A program made the position numbers and the translations under genes. The notes below the pieces were generated by a model, which ran no database searches, had not been told where the DNA came from, and saw nothing but the letters and a program-made list of their open reading frames with translations. From the IMG/VR virus record IMGVR_UViG_3300042691_012179, positions 1-20,786 of that record: DNA of 20,786 nt; one strand, given 5' to 3'. This DNA comes from a virus. Shown here piece by piece: positions 13,146 to 20,038 of this stretch; the stretch's first letter is position 1, and each line of letters starts with the position of its first letter.

Positions 13146-14231
13146 ATGGCAAAACGCATATTCATTCTAGGTGATATACATTTTGGTATAAGAGCCAGTA
13201 GTATGGAATGGTTCGAAATAACCAAAAGCTACTTTGAGGATTTTTTTATACCTATGCTCAAAGAGCACTATCGACCAGGCGATGTATTTGTACAACTGGG
13301 TGATGTGTTCGATAACAGACAGTCCGTTAACCTTAAGTTTAATAACTATGCGATAGATGTATTTTCAAGGATCTCTGAGATTATTGAAACACATATTATC
13401 GTAGGCAACCATGATATTTATTACAAACACAGTAATGATGTATCATCACTTGATAGCTTTAAGTTTATTCCAAATCTTACTGTATACAAATCACCACATG
13501 TTATAGATTTTGGTAAGGCTAAAGCGCTTATGTTACCATGGTGTTCAACGCCAGAAGTAGAAGCAGAGTATCTAGATAAGTACTCAGGTAAAGCTGACTA
13601 TATCTTTTCACATAGTGAAATGAAAGGTCTAATGCTTAATAAGAAATCAGTGCAGGATCATGGTACACCTGTCGGTAAATTTGCTGCATATAAAAGAGTT
13701 TACTCTGGTCATATACACTATGCACAGAAAAACAAAAACGTAGTTATGGTAGGTAATGCCTATCAGATGACAAGATCCGATGGTGATAACCCAAAGGGTT
13801 TCTATATCCTGGATCTTGAAACAGGTGACCATCAATTCATTGAAAACAACTATACACCTAAATTCGTTAAACTGAATCTTGTTAAAATACTCGATAAGAC
13901 TATCGATGAAATAAAGGAGATGATGAAAAATAATTTCGTTGATCTCTATATTGCATCAGATATTCCAATTAAATATAATCTTTCTGGTTTTATGTCCATG
14001 GTACAGGCTGAAGCCAGAAAAATTGAGCCAAACATATATGATGAGAAAACGTATATTGACATTGACTCAATTTCAGAAGAGATACAAAACGGTTATAAGA
14101 ACTTTAATGTCTTAAACCTTTGTAACAAATTCGTCGAGGGTATGAACATCGATGAAAGTGATCGACAAAGGCTTAATACAATGCTAGACAAACTATACAC
14201 AGATTGCACCAACAAATATAAAGCAGAATGA
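13146..14231 (+). CDS. 47: Recombination nuclease subunit gp47 (SbcD/Mre11-like)
   Basis: A 361-residue metallophosphoesterase, nuclease subunit of the gp46/47 (Rad50/Mre11-type) complex that resects DNA ends for UvsX. T4 gp47 has 339 residues. Phosphoesterase motifs appear in order: DIH (10-12), GDVFDNR (52-58), GNHD (87-90), SHSE with H156, and GHIH (188-191), giving the full two-metal site. The C-terminal 120 residues would form the capping and gp46-binding regions. Its last four bases overlap the start of gp46 (ATGA), the usual coupling for this pair, ensuring stoichiometric synthesis. Confidence 0.95.
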   Translation: MAKRIFILGDIHFGIRASSMEWFEITKSYFEDFFIPMLKEHYRPGDVFVQLGDVFDNRQSVNLKFNNYAIDVFSRISEIIETHIIVGNHDIYYKHSNDVSSLDSFKFIPNLTVYKSPHVIDFGKAKALMLPWCSTPEVEAEYLDKYSGKADYIFSHSEMKGLMLNKKSVQDHGTPVGKFAAYKRVYSGHIHYAQKNKNVVMVGNAYQMTRSDGDNPKGFYILDLETGDHQFIENNYTPKFVKLNLVKILDKTIDEIKEMMKNNFVDLYIASDIPIKYNLSGFMSMVQAEARKIEPNIYDEKTYIDIDSISEEIQNGYKNFNVLNLCNKFVEGMNIDESDRQRLNTMLDKLYTDCTNKYKAE

Positions 14232-15901
14232 AGATAGAGGAAATATCATTTAAGAACTTTGCCTCATATGGTAACCAGATACAAACTTTAGAATTTGATA
14301 AAAATAGAAGTTCATTGTATCTAGTACTTGGCGGTAATGGGTATGGTAAATCTACTATAGCCAATGCAATTATCTATGGGCTTTACGGTAAACTTGAAGA
14401 CTTTAATCTACCTGATTTGCCTAATAGAATTAACAAGAATCTTTGGGTCAGAATCAAATTAAAGTGCGGTAATAAGAGTGTAATAGTTGAAAGAGGTATT
14501 GCCCCAAAGCTTTTTAATGTATCTGTAGATGGCATTGAGCTGGACCAAGCAGGTATGAGTAACATTCAAGACTATCTTGAAAATGAAGTCTATGAAATAC
14601 CATACCATGTATTTAAGAACATTATCATTCTTTCAGTAAATGACTTTAAGTCTTTCTTAACAATGAGCCCTAAGGATAAGAGAAATATTGTCGATAAGTT
14701 ATTCGGCTTTTCTATTATCAATGACATGTATGGCAGGGTTAAGGATATCAAAAAGGAAATAAAGGATGAGATAAAAACTATCGAAGATGAGTTGAGAGCA
14801 ATTGATGCTTCAATAGTATCTGCACAAAACAAGATAGAAGAGCTTGAAAAAATATCTGCAGACGAAAACAAAGAAAAGATAGAACAGCTTAAGAAAGAGA
14901 TTTTATCACTTACTACAGATCAGAAAAAATTAAACGATGCACAGGGTAAAATTGTAAAACTACAAGAAGACCTTGAATCTAAAATCGAGGAAAAGTCCGC
15001 AGACTTTAATAAGAGCAATGAGGTTTTGAATAATGCAAAACGCAAGTTAAAGCTTTATGAAAATAAAAAGTGCCCAACTTGTGAATCAGCCCTAGACGAG
15101 GGTATACATCTTCATATAAAGCAACAGAACGAGGATATAGCCGTATCAATGCCTGCTGTACTTTCACAATTACAAGAAGATGTAAACAATCTAAAGCAAG
15201 AATTTAACGATAGTAGAAAAAAACAGAGTGCTGTAACTAGTAAACTATGGGAATTATCCTCACGTATAAATGCAATCAAGTCTGAACTAACTTCTTTAGC
15301 TAAAGGTGTTGATAAAAATGGCCAGTTCACTCAGCTGACCAGCCTAGTAGATGAGTTTTCTAAAACAAGGCAACAAAAGGCATTAGTCGGCATGACAAGA
15401 TATGACGACGACAATTTCATGTCCTTAATGGAAATGATTCTCGGTGATGATGGTGTTAAGAACCTGGCAGTTAAGACAATTCTGCCAGGTCTTAATACCT
15501 CTATAGCCCAAATGGTATCTGAAATGCACTTAAGCTTCCATATTAGATTTGACGATAAGTTTAATTGCTTAATCAATCATTTAGGTGAAGACGTTAACCC
15601 AAAGACATTAAGTACAGGTGAAAGAAAGAAGGCCGATTTTATTATAGTTATTGCTATCATCAAGTTATTAAAGCTTAGATTTCCTCAACTTAACATATTG
15701 TTTCTAGATGAGATATTCAGTTCAGTGGATGCTGACGGTGTCTATAGTATCTTAAAGATATTGAACGGTGTCATTAAGGAGAATAATCTTAATACTTTTG
15801 TTATCAATCACACCGTTCTGCCTCAAGAGATATTTGATAAAAAGATAGAAATTTATAAAGACAATGGCTTCAGTAAGTTTACAGTTGAGACAATCAACTA
15901 G
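14228..15901 (+). CDS. 46: Recombination ATPase subunit gp46 (SbcC/Rad50-like)
   Basis: A 557-residue ABC-type ATPase of the SMC/Rad50 class; T4 gp46 has 560. Walker A is GGNGYGKS (35-42). Two charged coiled-coil arms flank a zinc-hook CPTC (282-285). The signature motif is LSTGERKK (461-468) and Walker B is LFLDEIFSSVD (from residue 491). The arms are short, as in T4. It forms a heterotetramer with gp47 and opens DNA ends in an ATP-dependent way. A 9-bp inverted repeat lies within its coding sequence at 15458-15493. The gene starts four bases inside gp47. Confidence 0.95.
   Translation: MKIEEISFKNFASYGNQIQTLEFDKNRSSLYLVLGGNGYGKSTIANAIIYGLYGKLEDFNLPDLPNRINKNLWVRIKLKCGNKSVIVERGIAPKLFNVSVDGIELDQAGMSNIQDYLENEVYEIPYHVFKNIIILSVNDFKSFLTMSPKDKRNIVDKLFGFSIINDMYGRVKDIKKEIKDEIKTIEDELRAIDASIVSAQNKIEELEKISADENKEKIEQLKKEILSLTTDQKKLNDAQGKIVKLQEDLESKIEEKSADFNKSNEVLNNAKRKLKLYENKKCPTCESALDEGIHLHIKQQNEDIAVSMPAVLSQLQEDVNNLKQEFNDSRKKQSAVTSKLWELSSRINAIKSELTSLAKGVDKNGQFTQLTSLVDEFSKTRQQKALVGMTRYDDDNFMSLMEMILGDDGVKNLAVKTILPGLNTSIAQMVSEMHLSFHIRFDDKFNCLINHLGEDVNPKTLSTGERKKADFIIVIAIIKLLKLRFPQLNILFLDEIFSSVDADGVYSILKILNGVIKENNLNTFVINHTVLPQEIFDKKIEIYKDNGFSKFTVETIN
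15458..15493 (+). other. Inverted repeat inside gp46 gene
   Basis: ACCTGGCAG (15462-15470) and CTGCCAGGT (15482-15490) form a 9-bp perfect stem over an 11-base loop, extended by AAG/CTT past a bulged A at 15461. No T-run follows. It may be incidental to the coding sequence. Confidence 0.35.
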
Positions 15902-15916
15902 AATATATAGCCCATA

Positions 15917-16708
15917 ATGGCTACGTATAATCTGAAATTCAACAAGGATGACAGTGTCATCCGACATATCATAGTTGGTTTATTAGCCGACTTGAATAAC
16001 AAGGTTTTTTACCATATACAAAGAACTGAAGATAATAGAGAGTTAGTTAAAATACCTTTTCACTATGCAGTGACTGGTAGCGAAGCTTTTTTATATGATA
16101 ACTTTCTGCAAGATGTTTTACTAGACCCTGATAATCAAAGGGCAATGGGTAACTATAATAAACTACCCATAGGCATAGTTAACATGACGAGCTTAAATGT
16201 AGACTCTGCATCACTTCTAAATAAGTATGTTAGAGGTACTTATGTTAAGGAAATGCCCGATCAAACCGTAAGATCATTTATCTCACAATTTCAAATGATA
16301 CCTGTGACTATAAACTTCGATTGCACAATCAAGGTTGATAGTAATTTAGATCAATTTAAGATAGCAGAATCATTGCTCAAAACACTCTATAAGAATAATC
16401 AATTTAATGTGGATGTCGGTGCATTACAGGAAGGTACATTTAGATTAGCTTCATATTACAAATTCCCGGAAGATCAAGCATTAGAAAGGCCAATGCAATT
16501 TGGCTTTACAGATGAAAAGATTTATACTATTACTTTCTCAATTGAGATGCTTTCATTTATCCCATCCTTTGAAAAGAGCGATGAACAGTTCAATGGTAAT
16601 AGAATGTTTAGTATACCAAACGAGGTATATGTTGTGCCAAACATCGAGAAAGATAAGGGTTTAATCATACAAGATGCGGATGATGCATTCAATAGAACTA
16701 ACTCGTAA
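15917..16708 (+). CDS. 15: Tail sheath stabiliser/completion protein, gp15-like
   Basis: A 263-residue protein matching T4 gp15 (272 residues) in layout. The N-terminal helix ends in IRHIIVGLLADLNNKV and is followed by ELVKIPFHYAVTGSEAF, where T4 has ATLMGDLFSNI followed by RVPITYASKEHF. Later come PVTINFDCTIKVDSNLDQFK (T4 PIKMIYELSIFTRYEDDMFQ) and a strand pattern FGFTDEKIYTITFSIEMLSFIP near the C-terminus. In T4, gp15 forms a hexameric ring capping the contracted-tail tube and sheath and joining tail to head. It lies 15 bases after gp46, so a structural gene is embedded in the replication operon, unlike the T4 arrangement. Similarity is moderate but colinear over most of the length. Confidence 0.78.
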   Translation: MATYNLKFNKDDSVIRHIIVGLLADLNNKVFYHIQRTEDNRELVKIPFHYAVTGSEAFLYDNFLQDVLLDPDNQRAMGNYNKLPIGIVNMTSLNVDSASLLNKYVRGTYVKEMPDQTVRSFISQFQMIPVTINFDCTIKVDSNLDQFKIAESLLKTLYKNNQFNVDVGALQEGTFRLASYYKFPEDQALERPMQFGFTDEKIYTITFSIEMLSFIPSFEKSDEQFNGNRMFSIPNEVYVVPNIEKDKGLIIQDADDAFNRTNS

Positions 16709-16717
16709 CACGCAATA

Positions 16718-16725
16718 TATAATAA
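16718..16725 (+). promoter_or_regulatory. Candidate late promoter box TATAATAA
   Basis: TATAATAA lies in the 33-base gap before the gene at 16742 and ends 16 bases from its start. It matches six of eight bases of TATAAATA and contains a perfect TATAAT, but no TTGAAA lies 18 bases upstream. Weak support. Confidence 0.25.
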
Positions 16726-16741
16726 AAATTATAGGTTTAAC

Positions 16742-18391
16742 ATGTCTAATACAAACGAAGGCTTAAATTTAGCATATACTAACCCAGCTGATAACTTTGG
16801 GTCAAATAATCTTAGAGACCTTATCTTAGTACTCCATGAGTCAGGTAAGAATCAAGAAACTATCTATAACGTTCTTAATATGATCGGTGTAGATAAACAA
16901 AAGGCTTATGAAGCTATTGAATGCTATATACCAAAACAAACACAAAATACAGTTATAAAAATGGAACTAAAAGAAGAATTAGAAGCCAGCAAAGAGGTAT
17001 TAAATAAATTAGATGCCCTTTCATCAGAAGATGAGTCTCTCAAGAAGACAGTAAAAGAACTTTCTGAAAACATTGACATGCTTATTGGTAAACAAAAGGC
17101 AAAATCAATGAAAGAAAACTCTAAGAATACAGAGATGAAATTAGATCTTAAGGGTAAATTAAAAGATCTTAAGACTATTACTGAAGGCATGTCTAGCTCA
17201 TTTCATACATCTTCACTTAAGTCAATTATTGAAAAGTATATGACAATTGCAAATAGTTCTAATTACTCACACCCTGTAATCGCAAAAGGTCTAATCAACG
17301 AGACTAAAGATTACATGTGGATGGAGCCTATATCTAAAGTAATAAATGAAGTTACAGCATTCTTAAACGAAAATGTAATTACAATTCAATTGGACGAAGC
17401 CTATACTAAGTTAAAGACTTCTAATAGAAATGCATATTTCTCTCAAGCGTATCCAGTAATGGAAGAGCTTATGGGTCTTACTGAATCTGAAATCAGAGAA
17501 GCTGTTAAATATAAATTGGCTTCACATACATGGATCCCAGAAATTAAAGCTATCGTTGAGCACGTTAACAGTTTAACTATTACTGGTAATTCAACAACTG
17601 AACATTTAGTAGTTAAGAAATTTTCTCCAGTAATAGAAAATGAAGGTGGTCATGTATTCCATGTATCAGGTTCTACTTTCAAATTACATGACGGTCAAAT
17701 TTCTAAAATTGATGCACGTCAAATCGGAGCAGCTTATCTTACAATGATTGCCGTAGAAGAGAATGCTAAATTTTCTGAAAACAAAATGACTTTCTATAAA
17801 GGTAAACACACATATGAAATTCAACTAAATGAAAACGGTAGAAACTTTTTAGTAGATGGTCGCGAATTAGCATTCAGTGAAAAGTCACAGCTTAAAAATC
17901 TTCTAGTATCAACATGTCATTTTGATCTAAATGAAATGCATAAAACAGATTTGCTAGTAGCAGCTTATGAGCATGCTGACAAATTTGTAGAACTTGATTT
18001 CGTAAACAGCATTGAACATAGACATAAGAAAGGTTTAAGTGCTAATATCATGAGAATCGGAGAAAGTATCTACATTAATAAGATAAACAAAGCAATGGCT
18101 TTAAATGAGTTTTTCAAAGTTGAAAATGCTACAAAGGCGGTTGAAATAGTAAAAGAGTTTATCAATTATGATATAACACCACTTGTTGAAGATCTGTTGT
18201 CTGAAGAAATTAAAACACAAAGAGTAGTAGAATCAAAGAAAAATGATTTACTTGATAGAATTAACTTCCTTAAGGAAGAGCGTAATAATCTAGGTAAATT
18301 AGATAATAAGAATGAATATATTACTGAGGCACACAATCTTCTTACTGAAGAAATCGAAAAATTCCAGAAAGAATTTAACACACTTCTTTAA
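16742..18391 (+). CDS. Unknown 549-residue protein, probable virion component
   Basis: I do not recognise this family. Residues 22-63 look like a small helical module (LRDLILVLHESGKNQETIYN, then MIGVDKQKAYEAI), of a kind seen in helix-turn-helix or UBA-like folds. Residues 70-130 are a charged coiled coil. Residues 300-390 are beta-rich, with repeated short hairpins such as GSTFKLHDGQISKID and KHTYEIQLNENGRNF. The C-terminal 70 residues form another coiled coil (LLDRINFLKEERNNL, then LLTEEIEKFQKEFNTLL). It has no signal peptide, membrane segment or catalytic motif. It follows the gp15-like gene and is the last gene before a terminator, and a possible late box precedes it. A structural or scaffolding role is plausible, by context only. 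Confidence 0.85.
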   Translation: MSNTNEGLNLAYTNPADNFGSNNLRDLILVLHESGKNQETIYNVLNMIGVDKQKAYEAIECYIPKQTQNTVIKMELKEELEASKEVLNKLDALSSEDESLKKTVKELSENIDMLIGKQKAKSMKENSKNTEMKLDLKGKLKDLKTITEGMSSSFHTSSLKSIIEKYMTIANSSNYSHPVIAKGLINETKDYMWMEPISKVINEVTAFLNENVITIQLDEAYTKLKTSNRNAYFSQAYPVMEELMGLTESEIREAVKYKLASHTWIPEIKAIVEHVNSLTITGNSTTEHLVVKKFSPVIENEGGHVFHVSGSTFKLHDGQISKIDARQIGAAYLTMIAVEENAKFSENKMTFYKGKHTYEIQLNENGRNFLVDGRELAFSEKSQLKNLLVSTCHFDLNEMHKTDLLVAAYEHADKFVELDFVNSIEHRHKKGLSANIMRIGESIYINKINKAMALNEFFKVENATKAVEIVKEFINYDITPLVEDLLSEEIKTQRVVESKKNDLLDRINFLKEERNNLGKLDNKNEYITEAHNLLTEEIEKFQKEFNTLL

Positions 18392-18419
18392 TCTATCAGG
18401 ATTAGAATAATTTTCAAAT

Positions 18420-18442
18420 AGCGGACTATATGTCCGCTTTTT
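18420..18442 (+). terminator. Intrinsic terminator after the 549-residue gene
   Basis: AGCGGAC (18420-18426) pairs with GTCCGCT (18432-18438) across a TATAT loop, followed by five T (18438-18442). It lies about 28 bases after the stop codon at 18391 and just before promoter P3. Confidence 0.88.
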
Positions 18443-18447
18443 GTGTT

Positions 18448-18477
18448 TTGAAACTTACCCTTATATAGGTGTATAAA
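18448..18477 (+). promoter_or_regulatory. Promoter P3, TTGAAA-N18-TATAAA
   Basis: TTGAAA at 18448-18453 and TATAAA at 18472-18477 are 18 bases apart, as at 7601 and 7886. It begins six bases after the terminator and ends 14 bases before the start codon of the gp55-like gene. It would drive late sigma factor synthesis independently of the upstream operon. Confidence 0.75.
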
Positions 18478-18491
18478 ATAAGATAAATTAA

Positions 18492-18956
18492 ATGATTGAA
18501 TTACAAGACGGATTAGAAAGTCATGATAAACCAATAAATATGATAGCACTAGAAATTGAACAGGAGATTAAATCTAAACAGGTTAAGCCGAAATCAAAAA
18601 GGAAAAAAGATTATCTTAATAACAAAGACTTCTATGACGAGATTGTAAAATCAAAGGAACAGGACAAGCTTACACCTACTGCTGAAAAAATGCTAATGCT
18701 TTTAGCAGAGCGTGCTATCACAAAAATGAAATATGTTGATCAAGATGATAAGAAAGACTGTCTTGCTTTTGCAATGCTAGATCTCTTAAAATACTGGAGA
18801 GGTTTCAATCCTAAATATAAAAATGCTTTCGCGTACTTTACTGAAATTGCTAAAAAGGGATACGCTAAAGGCTGGAATAAATTATATCCTAAGAAATACA
18901 GTGGTACAATTAGTATCAATGGTGGTATGGATTCTGAAGGCATATATTCAATCTAA
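18492..18956 (+). CDS. 55: Late-transcription sigma factor, gp55-like
   Basis: A 154-residue protein resembling T4 gp55 (185 residues), the phage sigma factor that directs host RNA polymerase to TATAAATA late promoters with the clamp and gp33. Residues 41-54 (YLNNKDFYDEIVKS) align with the T4 segment beginning YVNNKELLQAIIDW. Residues 60-133 form the sigma region-2-like helices, including KKDCLAFAMLDLLKYWRGFN and NAFAYFTEIAKKGYAKGW, where T4 has KYKNPHAYITQACFNAF. The lysine-rich 40-residue N-terminus is probably unstructured. The C-terminus (MDSEGIYSI) is shorter than in T4, and the clamp-binding end is not obvious. It heads a unit with gp4 and the portal gene and has its own promoter. Confidence 0.85.
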   Translation: MIELQDGLESHDKPINMIALEIEQEIKSKQVKPKSKRKKDYLNNKDFYDEIVKSKEQDKLTPTAEKMLMLLAERAITKMKYVDQDDKKDCLAFAMLDLLKYWRGFNPKYKNAFAYFTEIAKKGYAKGWNKLYPKKYSGTISINGGMDSEGIYSI

Positions 18957-19426
18957 TGTCAATCAAAAACTTAAAACCTAAAAGAGGTCAGTTTAAACAA
19001 GGTTTCTACGAGGAACTTAATGGTAAATATATTGGACCAAAACCAATAATATACAGATCTAGCTGGGAGTATAAGTTTATGGTTTACTGTGATAAAAATA
19101 CGGATGTTTTAAGCTGGAGTTCAGAAGCCGTTAAAATCAAGTATTATAACCCAATCACTAAAAAGTTCCATAACTATTACATAGACTTTTTTATGAAGGT
19201 TAAAACTAAAGACGGCCTTGAAAAAAAGTACCTAGTTGAAATTAAACCATCTTCTCTATTAAGAGCCCCTACTGCGCCGAAGAGAGTTACAGAAAAGGCA
19301 CTTAATAATTACAAGTACGCAGCAAATGAATTTGTAAAAAACAAATACAAGGCCGAAGCAGCCAAGAAAGTTGCAGAAAGTATAGGAATGGAATACATAA
19401 TACTAACTGAAAAATCACTTAAATAA
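18956..19426 (+). CDS. 4: Head completion protein, gp4-like
   Basis: A 156-residue protein closely following T4 gp4 (also called gp50/65), needed to complete filled heads before tail attachment. Conserved points are PIIYRSSWEYKF (30-41), WSSEAVKIKYY (54-64), NYYIDFFMKV (73-82) and KYLVEIKPSS (91-100), ending GMEYIILTEKSLK like the T4 sequence. E38, D77 and E95-x-K97 have the order of a PD-(D/E)xK nuclease site, consistent with the nuclease-like fold inferred for this family. It may trim DNA at the head portal. The start overlaps the gp55 stop (TAATG), and its own stop overlaps the next start the same way. Confidence 0.92.
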   Translation: MSIKNLKPKRGQFKQGFYEELNGKYIGPKPIIYRSSWEYKFMVYCDKNTDVLSWSSEAVKIKYYNPITKKFHNYYIDFFMKVKTKDGLEKKYLVEIKPSSLLRAPTAPKRVTEKALNNYKYAANEFVKNKYKAEAAKKVAESIGMEYIILTEKSLK

Positions 19427-20034
19427 TGGGTCAGCTTTCAGATGAGGTTAAGAACTTTGTACAAAATGCTAGAGGTCTAGACAATGCTAGAATGGCCGCT
19501 GACGAATGGTATAAAACTGTAGGTAAAAGTAGTGGCGATAAAAGTATACAATCTACATCAGGCCCCTTTCAACCCGGTAAAATTTACATATTTAGATATG
19601 AACATCCGGTTACTATGGAAAGATTAGAACAATGGGATGCAAATCCAGTAGTATTAAGTCTAGGCAGAGTAGATGGTAACGATGTAGGTATTAACCTTAA
19701 TTATTTACCACAGAAGGTAAAGTTACAAGTTTTAGATAAGATATACAAAAACTTTCTATCTAAAATACAAGAGCAGGAGGCTAAAGCACCTGGTCAGGCA
19801 AAGAAACAAAAACCTATTCTATCTTTTAATGCTGACACTATATTAGCATTTCTAAATAAAGCAGGTCTTGGATATGCAATTAAAAGATATGTAACTAATC
19901 AAAGAAAAAACACAAAGGCAGTCTCGGCTGAGGGTTGGAAGTATGTACCGCTTCTTAATTTAGCACAAATAAAGAAGACGGACATCAGAAAGGTAGAGTC
20001 TGGGTATAGCAAATATATAAACAAGAAAAAGTAA
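19426..20034 (+). CDS. Unknown 202-residue protein between gp4 and portal
   Basis: A basic protein that I cannot name with certainty. The first 45 residues are polar and helical. Residues 51-105 contain GKIYIFRYEHPVTMERLEQW, DANPVVLSLG and VGINLNYLPQKVKLQVLD. The string from NPVVL to LNYLP resembles a P-L/V-V-x-x-L ... G-x-N-x-H-Y-L-P pattern that I recall from small conserved proteins of marine T4-like phages. The C-terminal 60 residues are rich in Lys and Tyr (YAIKRYVTNQRKN, SGYSKYINKKK). Position between gp4 and gp20, coupled to gp4 by a TAATG overlap, suggests a head, neck or baseplate protein. T4 has gp53 after gp4, but no similarity to gp53 is visible. Confidence 0.85.
   Translation: MGQLSDEVKNFVQNARGLDNARMAADEWYKTVGKSSGDKSIQSTSGPFQPGKIYIFRYEHPVTMERLEQWDANPVVLSLGRVDGNDVGINLNYLPQKVKLQVLDKIYKNFLSKIQEQEAKAPGQAKKQKPILSFNADTILAFLNKAGLGYAIKRYVTNQRKNTKAVSAEGWKYVPLLNLAQIKKTDIRKVESGYSKYINKKK
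20016..20023 (+). promoter_or_regulatory. Candidate late promoter box TATAAACA before portal gene
   Basis: TATAAACA matches seven of eight bases of the T4 late consensus TATAAATA and ends 15 bases before the portal start codon, inside the end of the preceding gene. A late promoter before gp20 makes biological sense, but the match is to a short AT-rich string. Confidence 0.3.
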
Positions 20035-20038
20035 TTAG

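Noticed and set aside
16145-16170. Inverted repeat ATGGGTA/TACCCAT in the gp15-like gene
   Set aside because: Only seven base pairs over a 12-base AT-rich loop, with no associated signal; expected by chance at this scale.
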